Shown one piece after another: positions 51,790-60,195 of a stretch of DNA of 64,000 nucleotides; position 1 is the first letter of the stretch, and each line of letters opens with the position of its first letter. Made by a program: the position numbers and the translations under genes. The stretch is taken from contig NZ_JAOSZE010000031.1 in the NCBI RefSeq assembly GCF_025630775.1, positions 62,001 through 126,000 of the forward strand. Direction: 5' to 3'. Below the pieces are notes generated by a model that saw nothing but the letters and a program-made list of their open reading frames with translations, did no database searches and was not told the origin of the DNA. Source of the DNA: Actinoplanes sp. KI2. GTDB taxonomy: Bacteria > Actinomycetota > Actinomycetes > Mycobacteriales > Micromonosporaceae.

Positions 51790-52945
51790 CCTTTCGATCG
51801 GGGGTGAGCACGCCGTCGACGAGGGTGGCCAGCTGATTGCCGGCGGCCGGCCAGGTGAAGCTCTCGGCGTACCGGCGGGCGGCCCGGCCCATCCGGCGCC
51901 GTGCCCGGTCGTCGGTGAGCAACCAGCGAATCTTCGCGACGAAGTCGCCGGGGTCGTCGGCCAGCAGTCCGGTATCACCGTGCCGGATCGCGTCGCAGAC
52001 GCCGCCCGCGCCGCGGAAGGCGATCGCCGGGGTCTCCCGGGCCGCGGCCTCCATGATGGTCAGACCCCAGCCCTCCTTGAGCGAGGGGACGAGCGCCACC
52101 CAGCCGTGCGACAGCAACTCGTGCTTGCGGCGCTCGGTCACGTAGCCGGCGAACTCCGTGCGACCGGCGACCCCGAGCCGTGCGGCGTACTCCCGCAGGC
52201 GCGGTTCCCACCAGCCGCGACCGGCCACGATCAGCCGCAGGTCGGGCAGCTCGGCGGCGAGCGCGGCCAGGGCGTCCAGCGCGTACTCGACCCGCTTGTG
52301 CGGCACCAGGCGACCCAGGACCACCAGGCAGGGGTACGCGGCGCGGCGCACCGGCACGCCGGTCACTCCGGGCAGGCCGTTCTGGATGATCGAGATACGG
52401 GCCGCGGCGACGCCCAGCCGGACCAGCTCGTCCCTGGTCGCCGTGGACACCGTGACGTAGCGGCAACGGCGGTAGACCCGCGGGGCGACCCGGGACTCCA
52501 GCCACCAGCCGAACCGGCCACGCCAGTCGCCGAACACGACCGGCCACTGTTCGCGGTGCACATGGTGGACCACGACGACCGTGGGGCAACGCGCGTACAG
52601 CGGGGACAGGAACGGCACGCCGTTGCACACGTCCACGATCAGGTCGGGCCGCCCGCGCACACCGGCAGCCAGCCGGCCGAGCCGGCACCCGCCGGCCAGG
52701 TAGGTGAGAGCCGCACGGAGGTACACGGTGTGCCGGCCACCGCGACGCAGCACGTGGACGGCGTTCGGCAACACCTGCTCGGCCGGCGCGTCGCCGTGCG
52801 CGGCGCACAGCAGCGTCACCCGATGGCCGTGCGTGACCAGTTCCGCCGCGATCCGCTCGGTATAGACCTCGGAGCCGCCGCCCTCGGGGTTGTGCGTGTC
52901 CCGCCAGTTCAGGAAGAGAATGTGGCGGGCCGGTGCGGCGGGCAC
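51782..52945 (-). CDS. GT4-family glycosyltransferase
   Basis: A 387-residue GT-B fold enzyme. N-terminal HILFLNWRDTHNPEGGGSEVYTERIAAEL carries the acceptor-side glycine loop; the C-terminal domain has LVVLGRLVPHKRVEYALDALAALA and the nucleotide-sugar E-x7-E motif as ALVPSLKEGWGLTIMEAAARETP. No signal or membrane segment, so it acts at the inner face, probably on a lipid-linked glycan exported by the flippase. GTG start 52945; the DUF3068 stop is 16 bases upstream, so it is likely co-transcribed with that gene from the KstR-type site at 54034. Confidence 0.88.
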   Translation of the reverse strand: MPAAPARHILFLNWRDTHNPEGGGSEVYTERIAAELVTHGHRVTLLCAAHGDAPAEQVLPNAVHVLRRGGRHTVYLRAALTYLAGGCRLGRLAAGVRGRPDLIVDVCNGVPFLSPLYARCPTVVVVHHVHREQWPVVFGDWRGRFGWWLESRVAPRVYRRCRYVTVSTATRDELVRLGVAAARISIIQNGLPGVTGVPVRRAAYPCLVVLGRLVPHKRVEYALDALAALAAELPDLRLIVAGRGWWEPRLREYAARLGVAGRTEFAGYVTERRKHELLSHGWVALVPSLKEGWGLTIMEAAARETPAIAFRGAGGVCDAIRHGDTGLLADDPGDFVAKIRWLLTDDRARRRMGRAARRYAESFTWPAAGNQLATLVDGVLTPDRKAP

Positions 52946-52961
52946 GGCGGTGTACGGCCGC

Positions 52962-54014
52962 TCAGCCCTGCGGCACGGCGGACGCCTCGGGCGCCGGGAC
53001 CTCCGAGGCGGCGTGCCGTGCCGGGACCGCGGCCCGACGCGTGATCATCGCACCGGCCACCATGGCGACCAGGCCGACGACCAGCAGGCCGATCGGCAGG
53101 TAGCGGCCGAACAGGAGCAGCTGGGCGCGGCCGGTCCGGGCCTGGTCGACGATCGTGTCGCCGGTCGCCTTGTCGTACCGGAAGGTGGCGTCGAGGATGT
53201 CGATCGGCTGGCCGTCGGCCGGGACGAGCTGGCGGTGCTCCCGGTCGGTGTAGGCCACGATCGCGCCGGTCATCGGCTCGACCCAGAGCGTACGGGAAGC
53301 CTCGTAGTTCATCGTTCCGGTTTTGGCCTTGGGCGCCAGGAAGCCGAGCAGGCCGGTGAGCGTGTCGTGGTCGACGTCGAGGTTCTGCTGCGGCACGGTC
53401 TGCTGGAAGCGGTACGTCGAAAGGCCGGCGACCTTCTCCTCACCCTCGTACGTCATCGGCATCGCCTTGCGCAGGGTGCCGTCGAAGTACTGGTACGTCT
53501 TCTTCTGCGTGCCGAACGGGAAGAGGTAGAGCTGCCCGGTGTACGCGATGTTTCCCGGCGCACAGACGCTGGGATCCTGCTTGCCGACCTTCACGTCGTT
53601 GTAGCACTGGCCGGCCCAGGTGACGGCGGCGCCGGACACCCGGTTCAGCGCGATCCGGCTCTCGGAACGGTTGATCGGCACGTTGTCGTCGACCGAGTCG
53701 GTCGCCTGATACACGTTCCAGATCAGGGTCTTGCCGGCGAGCGTTCCGGTGAGGCCGGCGGCCGCCTTGTAGTCGGGCTTGACGCCGGTCGTGTTTCGCA
53801 GCGTGCCCTGCTTGACCGCGATCGTCGGGGCGCCACCGGGCAGCGTGCCGACGCTCACAAACGTCGCCCCGGGCGCGTTGAGCACGACGTCCGGAGGCTT
53901 CATGGCGTACGGGATCTGCTTGAGCCTGGGCACGATCAGCCACGCCAGCGCCGCGGCGGCGATCACGCAGAGCAACCCGAGACCGAAGAGCATCGCACCG
54001 GCAACCCGCCGCAT
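52962..54014 (-). CDS. DUF3068 (porin PorA-family) membrane-anchored protein
   Basis: A 350-residue protein with TM helices at both ends (AMLFGLGLLCVIAAAALAWLIVP, about 7-29, and LPIGLLVVGLVAMVAGAMI, about 310-328) and a beta-rich outer domain between. TYRFQQTVPQQNL and RTLWVEPMTGAIVAYTDREH are characteristic of DUF3068 proteins of actinobacteria, some annotated PorA. ATG 54014 follows GGAGGAGG. Role in the envelope unknown. A perfect KstR-type operator lies 19 bases upstream. GT4 follows in the same direction. Confidence 0.85.
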   Translation of the reverse strand: MRRVAGAMLFGLGLLCVIAAAALAWLIVPRLKQIPYAMKPPDVVLNAPGATFVSVGTLPGGAPTIAVKQGTLRNTTGVKPDYKAAAGLTGTLAGKTLIWNVYQATDSVDDNVPINRSESRIALNRVSGAAVTWAGQCYNDVKVGKQDPSVCAPGNIAYTGQLYLFPFGTQKKTYQYFDGTLRKAMPMTYEGEEKVAGLSTYRFQQTVPQQNLDVDHDTLTGLLGFLAPKAKTGTMNYEASRTLWVEPMTGAIVAYTDREHRQLVPADGQPIDILDATFRYDKATGDTIVDQARTGRAQLLLFGRYLPIGLLVVGLVAMVAGAMITRRAAVPARHAASEVPAPEASAVPQG

Positions 54015-54033
54015 GAGCGCACCTCCTCCGAGG

Positions 54034-54047
54034 TAGAACTTGTTACA
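54034..54047. promoter_or_regulatory. KstR-type operator between DUF3068 and acyltransferase genes
   Basis: TAGAACTTGTTACA fully matches TnnAACnnGTTnnA. It lies in the 74-base divergent region, 19 bases from the DUF3068 ATG and 41 from the acyltransferase ATG, placing envelope genes under possible steroid control. Confidence 0.7.
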
Positions 54048-54088
54048 ATCTACTGCCGCGTAACCGTCAGCGAAACCCCGGGAGAACG

Positions 54089-55468
54089 ATGTCTTCCGCT
54101 TCGGCCCCACCCCGCCTGCCGGCCCTCGACGCGCTGCGCGCCGGCGGCGCCGCCGCGGTGGTGGCCGTCCACGTCGGATTCGCCACCGGGTTCACCGGCA
54201 GCAGCTCGTGGGGCGCGATGGTGGCGCGACTCGACGTCGGCGTCGCGATCTTCTTCGTGCTCTCCGGATTCCTGCTGTTCCGACCGTTCGCGTACGCGAT
54301 GGCGCACGGCGCCCGCCGCCCGAGCGCGGGCCGTTACCTGTGGCGGCGCGCGCTGCGGATCCTGCCGGCCTACTGGCTGACCGTGGCGGTCTGCCTGCTC
54401 GTGCTGCCCGGCAACGCCGGGGTGCCCTGGAGCGAATGGGTGCGGTACGCGACGTTCACCCAGTTCTACGGACGCGGCCACCTGCACGACGCGCTCGGGC
54501 ACACCTGGAGCCTGACCGTCGAGGCCGCGTTCTACCTGCTGCTGCCCGTGCTGGCGGTGCTCGCCGTCGGCCGTTCCTGGCGCCCGCGCCGCACGATCGC
54601 GGTCCTGTGCGCGGGCGGCGCGCTGATCACCGGCGGCTGGCTCGCCGCGATGGCGGCCGGCGGGCTCGACATGGGACTGCACACGACCTGGTTTCCGGCG
54701 TTCGCTGCTTGGTTCGGGGGCGGGATGGTCCTCGCCACCATGCACGTCGCCGCGGAGGCGGGCCGCTCATCGCGGCTGACCGCGGAGGCGGGCCGGTCAT
54801 CGCGGCAGACCGCGGAGGCGGGCCGCCCGTTCTGGCTGATCGAGGTGGCCAGGGCGCCGCTGACCTGTTGGGCGCTGGCGGCCGGGCTGTTCGTCATCGC
54901 CGCAACGCCGCTGACCGGACCGCGTGGCCTCGACGAGCCGACCCCGGGACAGTTCGCGACCCGGATGGTGCTGTTCCTGGCCATCTCGGTGATGGTCGTG
55001 CTGCCGGTCGCGTTCGCCGGCCCCGGCCCGGTCGGGGCGGCGCTCACCACACCCCTCGCGCGGTGGCTCGGCCTGGTCTCGTACGGGCTGTTCCTCTGGC
55101 ATCCGTTCGTGCTCGTGCTGCTGCGCCCGGTGATGGGCGCGCCGACGTTCGCCGGGCTGATCCGCACGTACGTGCTGACGATGGCCGGCGCGCTCGCGTT
55201 GGCCACGCTGAGCTGGTACGGACTCGAGCAGCCGGTGCAGATGCTGGGCCGCCGGCGAGCACCTGCTCAGTTTTCGGCCGCGGCAGAGGACTCCACGGAC
55301 GCCGGTCCGGTCGAGGTATTGCCGGTCATCTCTTCGGGCGCGACTCCTGCCGAGGCACCGTCGGACGTCTCCGACGGCGCTGCGGTGGAGAGCGCCGAAG
55401 CACGGCCGAGGCCGGGAGGAAGCGTGCCGAGCCAGAGCGCGGCGAACGCGGCCAGCCCGGCAAGCTGA
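54089..55468 (+). CDS. Acyltransferase-3 family membrane protein
   Basis: A 459-residue integral membrane O-acyltransferase. LPALDALRAGGAAAVVAVHVGF contains the catalytic-type R/H pair of the family (H in VAVHVG), followed by about ten helices and FFVLSGFLLFRPFAYAM and LVSYGLFLWHPFVLVLL motifs. It would acylate a glycan or lipid carrier. A loop at about 222-251 contains three 10-residue repeats (AEAGRSSR-type). The last 67 residues are low-complexity Ala/Ser/Glu and are coded entirely opposite the aftD 3' end (202-base overlap). Confidence 0.85.
   Translation: MSSASAPPRLPALDALRAGGAAAVVAVHVGFATGFTGSSSWGAMVARLDVGVAIFFVLSGFLLFRPFAYAMAHGARRPSAGRYLWRRALRILPAYWLTVAVCLLVLPGNAGVPWSEWVRYATFTQFYGRGHLHDALGHTWSLTVEAAFYLLLPVLAVLAVGRSWRPRRTIAVLCAGGALITGGWLAAMAAGGLDMGLHTTWFPAFAAWFGGGMVLATMHVAAEAGRSSRLTAEAGRSSRQTAEAGRPFWLIEVARAPLTCWALAAGLFVIAATPLTGPRGLDEPTPGQFATRMVLFLAISVMVVLPVAFAGPGPVGAALTTPLARWLGLVSYGLFLWHPFVLVLLRPVMGAPTFAGLIRTYVLTMAGALALATLSWYGLEQPVQMLGRRRAPAQFSAAAEDSTDAGPVEVLPVISSGATPAEAPSDVSDGAAVESAEARPRPGGSVPSQSAANAASPAS
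54751..54840. repeat. 30-bp tandem repeat, three copies, inside the acyltransferase gene
   Basis: Units start at 54751, 54781 and 54811 (CGCGGAGGCGGGCCGCTCAT and ten more bases); the first two differ by three bases and the third is diverged. The frame is kept, adding ten residues per copy to an inter-helix loop. Confidence 0.9.
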
Positions 55469-58400
55469 GGTCCGATCGCGATGTGCGGCGTGGCCGATCG
55501 CAGCGACAGCACACAGGCGACCGCCCAGAGAACCACCGGCGCCCATCGCTCGCCGCGCCGGATCCACTTCGGCCGGCGGAGGACCAGCAACGCGATGATG
55601 CCGGCCAGGGCGCACGCCGCGGCGGCGTAGCCACCGGCAACGACCAGAAACACCGCGCCCAGAACCATCAGCGAGCCGTCCTTCCACCGGCGCCGTCGCC
55701 CGATCGGCTCAGTCGGCGCAACCTGCGCGCCTGAGCTATTCGTTGTGGCCGGCGCGCCTGGTGTGGCCGGCGCGCGGCCCATCGGCAGGATGGCAGCCAA
55801 CAGGACCAGCCCGGCGAGCAGTGCACCGCCGATCAGCCCGGCCCGATACGGCTGGTCGGGAGCGAAGTCGATGGTGACCGCGCCGGACCATCCGGCCGGA
55901 ATGATCCATCCCTGCTGCCAACCGTCGATCACGATCGGGCGCAGCACGTGGCCGCCGATCCGGGCCTGCCAGCCGGCGTTGGTGTTCTCGCGCAGCACCA
56001 GGACCCGCTCGGTGGCCCACGGCGCCAGCGTGACCCGCCGGCGGTCCGGCTGCCAGCGATCGATCGAGAGCACACTGTCGACCGGCGATGCCGCCGGACC
56101 GCCCCCGCCGGGCAACTCGACCGGCGATGCCGCCGGGCCGCCGACGGACGGCGCGTCGACCCGAGATGCGGCCGGGCCGCCGACGGACGGCGTGTCGACC
56201 CGAGATGCGGCCGGGCCGCCCACGGCCGGCGCGTCGGCCCGAGATATGGCCGGGCCGCCCACGGGCGGCGCGTCGACCTGCGATCGGGCCGGGCTGTCCG
56301 CGATCGGCAAGAGCGCGACACGGGTCGGTTCGGCGTCGACGCTCGCGGTGGCGACCACGCGCACCGGCCCGCCCGCCGCGCCCGGCCGGATCTGATCGGT
56401 TTCGCACAGCCGCATCGGCAGTTCACGGCGCTGAAGCAGATCGGAAATGGTCGCCGTGAACGCGGTGCGGATCCGCTTGCCACCCACCTCCAGGGTCGGC
56501 CCGCTGCCGCACGGCAACCGGACCACCGTCGCCGGTCCCCCGCGCAGGCGCGCCGGGCCGTCCTTGCCGAGCACGGTCAGTTCGCCGACGCCGACCGGGA
56601 GACGCTCGAACCGACCGGCGTACGGGCTGAAACTGGTCGCGACCGATCCGCCGGTGAACAGGACTGTCACGTCGTCGGTGAGCACCGCACGATCGAACGT
56701 GAGCGTTCCGTCCGCGTCGAGGGTTCCGCTGCGCGCCCCCGAGTCGGTCAGCACCGTCACCGACCAGGGCCTCGCCGCGGCGGCGCGCGGGCCGAGCGAG
56801 ATGTGCAGGCCGGTGAGCACGCGCGGGAACACCCAGTCGAGGCGCAGCCAGGGCGAATGGTCGTCGTCGCTCGCATACCAGGTGGTGTCGGAGTCGCCGT
56901 CGACCACCGCGCCCGCCCGGGCCGCGGGATCGGCGACGCCGGTCGACGATGCGGTCACGCGCGGAGTGTCCGGGCCGGCCAGCGCCCGGTCGAGCACAGC
57001 GTCGAGAGCCGGCCCGGCTCGGGCCCGCCCCCACAGCTGGGCGCTGTACACACCATTCAAAGACCATGGCACCGTACGGTCGAGAACGGTCCCGTCCTCC
57101 GACCCGCGTGCCGCGTCCGCCGAGCAGTACGGTCGCCCGGCGAGGAAGAAGCAGGACGGCACGGACGGCGTCATGTCCAGCAGCACCGCCGGGGCCGGGG
57201 CGCGAGTCGCCAGTGCGACCGGAGTGTCGCCGGTCGCTCGCGGTTCGGCGGGCAGGACCAGGGTGCGCTGCGCCTGGACGCCGGGGACGGTCAGCTCGGC
57301 GATGCCGACGCCGCCGTAGCCGAGACGGACGCTCCACACCGCCTCGACCACGACGGTGAGCCGGCTGACCGCGAACCAGCCGTCGAGCGGCACGGTCACC
57401 GTCTCGCCGGAGACGTTCAGCTCGTGCCATTCGTCGCCGGCCCGCACGCCGATCCGGGTGGGGATGGCATCGGCGCCCAGGTCGAAAGTGATTCGGACCT
57501 GCTTCAGCACACGCGGGCGGTCGAGGGTCACGCTGAGCCATTGCCCGATCGCCGCGGTGGCGGGGGCCGACCGCCAGGAGGTGTCGGGGTCGCCGTCGAG
57601 GGCGGCATAGGGCAGGTGTTCGGGACGGTTCGCCGTCAGGGGCAAGGCCTCGGCGTACGAGCTGGAAGCGCTCACGTCCCGTACGCCAAGGTATTGGGCC
57701 ATGGTTTGCCAGCGGTGGGAATCGGTGGACGTGTAGTCGTGGGCGGGCTGGGCGAGACGCCACTGTTCGGTGGCGGTCATCGTCGCCGAGGCGTTGTCAC
57801 GTGCCTGGCCGAAGGTGACCTCCCGGCGGCGCTGGCCATCGGTGACCACCGTTCCGCCGGTGTGCACGTCGGCGGGCTGATCGGCGGCCAGCACGGTGGG
57901 GGCGGCGCCCAGTTGACCTGCGTAGGCCAGCTGAAGCAGAGACTCCGGGCCGCCCACCACGGTCCGCACGTCGTTCATGTCGTAGGCACCGATCGGGGCG
58001 GCGGGCTGGTCGACCTCGTAGACCTCCAGGGCCGGGACACGGACGTCCAAGCCGCGGTCCACAAAGGAGGTCAGGGGCTGACCGCCGACATCCGGGCCGA
58101 AGGTGATGACCGGGCGCAGGCCGGGTGAGGAATCCAGCGTGGCGCGCACGGTCAGTTGCCGCAGCGAGTCGGAGCGCCCGGTGTCCAGGTCGGCGCGGAC
58201 CAGCAGGTATCGGACGCCGGAGCGGGCGAGCAGGGTGGCCAGGCCGGGCGAGCTCTGGCCGGTGGCCAGCACCGACTCGATGGTGTCCAGCAGCCGAACG
58301 GTGGCGGGCGGGACCAGGGGGATCGAGTTGCGGACCGCCCAGTCGGCCGTCAACAGGGGCTGGACCATCTCGTCGCCGGGCGCGCCCCAGAGGTAGCTCG

Positions 58401-60195
58401 GGAAGCGGGCGCCGGGAACGACCAGCACCCGGCCGCTGCCGGTGTGGGCATTCAGCCAGGACGCGGCGGTCCGCCAATAGCCGGGGACCTCGGTGAACGA
58501 GCCCGAGCCGGGGAGGCCGCCGCCCAGGGCCGGCCCGGCCACGATCGCCAGTGCCATGGCCGCGGCCAGGCCGAGCGCGACGGCTCGAAGGCGCGCAATC
58601 GGCCGGTGGACGACCCCTGCCCGCACGGCCGGGACACGCCCGACCAAAACGTTCGGACCTGAAACGTTCGAGTCCTGAACGTTCGGAGACATAACGTTCG
58701 GAGTAATAACGTTCGGGACCGCAACGTTCGGGATCGCAGCGTTCGGGATCGCAGCGTTCGGGATCGCAGCGTTCGGGACCGCAGCGTTCGGGACCGCAAC
58801 GTTCGGGACCGCAACGTTCGGGACCGCAGCGTTCGGGACCGCAGCGTTCGGGACCGCAGCGTTCGGGACCGCAGCGTTCGGGACCGCAGCGTTCGGGACC
58901 GTGACGTTCGAGGTTGAAGCGTGTGCGGCACGCAGCACTGTGCCGAGCAGGTGGGTTAGGCCGAGGGCCAGCGGGAGCCGGAGCAGCACGTCGAACTTGT
59001 GCAGGTTGCGCAGCGGTGCGCCGGCCGCGTCCAGCCAGGCGTGAGCGCTCACGGCATCGAGACCGGGTACGCCCGAGAGATGGCCGAACCCCACGGCCGC
59101 CACGCCCGTGAGCGCCGCCGCGATCAGGAAACGTCGGTGTGGCATGCCTCGGCGGGCGAGTCCGGCAAGGCCCAGGCCGGCTATCACCATCGTCGCCACG
59201 ACCGGCAGGGCCTCGGTGGCCAGCCGCCAGCCGGTCGGCCACGTCGGGCCGTAGGCCGTGCCGAGGTATGCCAGCCAGTGCGACGCTCCGCGCGCGGTGC
59301 TCACCACGTCGGTGGTCCGGGTGGTGGTCGCGGCCGTCTCGATGTAGTTCAGGAACGGTGGGCTGTATCGGCCGAGCAGCAGCAACGGCACCACCCACCA
59401 GGCGGTGGCGCAGGCGACGGCGATCCCCCAGGCCGCCGCCACGGTGAGTCGCCAGCGCAGCGGGCGCACGGTGAGCAACCAAAGCAACGGCAGCGGCAGC
59501 ACGGCCAGCACAGCCGTTGCGTTGACCCCGCCGGCTGTGGCCACCGCGAGACCGGAGAGCGCGACCGCCCGCACCAGCCGCCGCCGCTGGACCGGAAAGT
59601 CCGCAGACCCGCTGTGCGCGAACACCCGCAACCACCGCCGCCGCTGGACCGGAACGTCCGCAGACCCGCTGTGCGCGACCGGTCGACGGCAGCCCGACAG
59701 CGGACGATCCGTGAGCGCGACCAGAGGCAACAGCACCCAGGGCGCCACCGCGCTCGGCCACACCTCGACCGAGACCGGCCCCAGCTCGCTGAGGATGCGC
59801 GGGCAGAGCGCGAACACCAAACCGCCCGCCAGCCGCGCCGCAGGTGTGCCGATGCCGAGGCGGCCGGCCAGCAACACCACGCCGGTGAATGCCGTGCACA
59901 GCAGCAACGCCCACCAGAGTCGCTGCACCGCCCACTCCGGCACGCCGATCAGTTTGCCGAGTGCGAAGAACGGGCCCATCGGCCACAGGTAGCCGTACGC
60001 CTGGTTCTGCATCTGGCCGAAGTTCCCGGCCGGGTCCCACGCGTGCAGGGCCCGGGCCAGCCACGCGCCGGGCGCGACCACCAGGTCGACCTTGGTGTCC
60101 GGCACGATCCGGCCGGGCTGCTGCCAGAACGCCAGCGCGGTGAGCAGCACACAGCCGGTTGCCATCCGGAGCCGCCACACCGCGTGAGCGCTCAC
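55267..60195 (-). CDS. aftD: AftD-like arabinofuranosyltransferase (DUF3367), repeat-rich
   Basis: A 1642-residue GT-C membrane enzyme expected to add arabinofuranose from a polyprenyl phosphate donor to cell-wall arabinan. The N-terminal region AWDPAGNFGQMQNQAYGYLWPMGPFFALGKLIGVPEWAVQRLWW is the AftD/DUF3367 signature, with about 11 helices to residue about 440. The middle has beta-rich carbohydrate-binding/F5/8-like domains (DGDPDTSWRSAPATAAIGQWLSVTL and DGDSDTTWYASDDDHSPWLRLDW), and helices return near the C-terminus. It holds three tandem-repeat arrays. GTG 60195 overlaps the ipdF stop (GTGA), and its 3' 202 bases overlap the acyltransferase gene. Confidence 0.85.
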   Translation of the reverse strand: MSAHAVWRLRMATGCVLLTALAFWQQPGRIVPDTKVDLVVAPGAWLARALHAWDPAGNFGQMQNQAYGYLWPMGPFFALGKLIGVPEWAVQRLWWALLLCTAFTGVVLLAGRLGIGTPAARLAGGLVFALCPRILSELGPVSVEVWPSAVAPWVLLPLVALTDRPLSGCRRPVAHSGSADVPVQRRRWLRVFAHSGSADFPVQRRRLVRAVALSGLAVATAGGVNATAVLAVLPLPLLWLLTVRPLRWRLTVAAAWGIAVACATAWWVVPLLLLGRYSPPFLNYIETAATTTRTTDVVSTARGASHWLAYLGTAYGPTWPTGWRLATEALPVVATMVIAGLGLAGLARRGMPHRRFLIAAALTGVAAVGFGHLSGVPGLDAVSAHAWLDAAGAPLRNLHKFDVLLRLPLALGLTHLLGTVLRAAHASTSNVTVPNAAVPNAAVPNAAVPNAAVPNAAVPNVAVPNVAVPNAAVPNAAIPNAAIPNAAIPNVAVPNVITPNVMSPNVQDSNVSGPNVLVGRVPAVRAGVVHRPIARLRAVALGLAAAMALAIVAGPALGGGLPGSGSFTEVPGYWRTAASWLNAHTGSGRVLVVPGARFPSYLWGAPGDEMVQPLLTADWAVRNSIPLVPPATVRLLDTIESVLATGQSSPGLATLLARSGVRYLLVRADLDTGRSDSLRQLTVRATLDSSPGLRPVITFGPDVGGQPLTSFVDRGLDVRVPALEVYEVDQPAAPIGAYDMNDVRTVVGGPESLLQLAYAGQLGAAPTVLAADQPADVHTGGTVVTDGQRRREVTFGQARDNASATMTATEQWRLAQPAHDYTSTDSHRWQTMAQYLGVRDVSASSSYAEALPLTANRPEHLPYAALDGDPDTSWRSAPATAAIGQWLSVTLDRPRVLKQVRITFDLGADAIPTRIGVRAGDEWHELNVSGETVTVPLDGWFAVSRLTVVVEAVWSVRLGYGGVGIAELTVPGVQAQRTLVLPAEPRATGDTPVALATRAPAPAVLLDMTPSVPSCFFLAGRPYCSADAARGSEDGTVLDRTVPWSLNGVYSAQLWGRARAGPALDAVLDRALAGPDTPRVTASSTGVADPAARAGAVVDGDSDTTWYASDDDHSPWLRLDWVFPRVLTGLHISLGPRAAAARPWSVTVLTDSGARSGTLDADGTLTFDRAVLTDDVTVLFTGGSVATSFSPYAGRFERLPVGVGELTVLGKDGPARLRGGPATVVRLPCGSGPTLEVGGKRIRTAFTATISDLLQRRELPMRLCETDQIRPGAAGGPVRVVATASVDAEPTRVALLPIADSPARSQVDAPPVGGPAISRADAPAVGGPAASRVDTPSVGGPAASRVDAPSVGGPAASPVELPGGGGPAASPVDSVLSIDRWQPDRRRVTLAPWATERVLVLRENTNAGWQARIGGHVLRPIVIDGWQQGWIIPAGWSGAVTIDFAPDQPYRAGLIGGALLAGLVLLAAILPMGRAPATPGAPATTNSSGAQVAPTEPIGRRRRWKDGSLMVLGAVFLVVAGGYAAAACALAGIIALLVLRRPKWIRRGERWAPVVLWAVACVLSLRSATPHIAIGPQLAGLAAFAALWLGTLPPGLGRASALSTAAPSETSDGASAGVAPEEMTGNTSTGPASVESSAAAEN
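56079..56312. repeat. 39-bp tandem repeat array in aftD, about six copies
   Basis: A 39-base unit, marked by CGACC at 56079, 56118, 56157, 56196, 56235 (CGGCC) and 56274, adds 13 residues per copy of the type VGGPAASRVDAPS. The copies are 80-95% alike by eye. Confidence 0.88.
58650..58919. repeat. 15-bp tandem repeat array in aftD, 18 copies
   Basis: CGTTCG recurs every 15 bases at 18 positions from 58650 to 58905; the middle copies read CGTTCGGGACCGCAG. On the coding strand it gives 18 copies of NAAVP-type five-residue units (residues about 426-516). Copies at the low-coordinate end are diverged, those at the high end nearly identical. Confidence 0.95.
59041..59052. repeat. GTGAGCGCTCAC palindrome, copy 1
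   Basis: A perfect 12-base palindrome inside aftD. Identical copies are at 60184 and 60696, with an 11/12 copy at 60846. It equals the core of an ideal LacI-type operator. In aftD it encodes S-A-H using the codon GCT, rare among neighbours. Confidence 0.6.
59571..59684. repeat. 57-bp tandem repeat in aftD, two copies
   Basis: Two copies of a 57-base unit (19 residues, HSGSADVPVQRRR and HSGSADFPVQRRR) lie in the cytoplasmic loop after an N-terminal helix group of AftD. Confidence 0.9.
60184..60195. repeat. GTGAGCGCTCAC palindrome, copy 2, at the aftD start codon
   Basis: The palindrome exactly covers the first four codons of aftD (GTG AGC GCT CAC) and contains the ipdF stop. Protein binding here would affect ipdF-aftD read-through. 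Confidence 0.6.

Noticed and set aside
55948..58128. Long plus-strand open frames opposite aftD
   Set aside because: Composition is Arg/Gly/Pro-rich without domains, starts lack ribosome sites, and aftD on the minus strand has clear helices and motifs.
58650..58919. CRISPR-like array
   Set aside because: Units are 15 bases with no unique spacers, and they keep frame in aftD; this is a coding tandem repeat.
58650..58919. Pentapeptide-repeat (A(D/N)Lxx) fold in AftD
   Set aside because: The five-residue period is present but the central Leu/Phe is replaced by Ala/Val and each unit has Pro, so a flexible Pro/Ala-rich segment is more likely.
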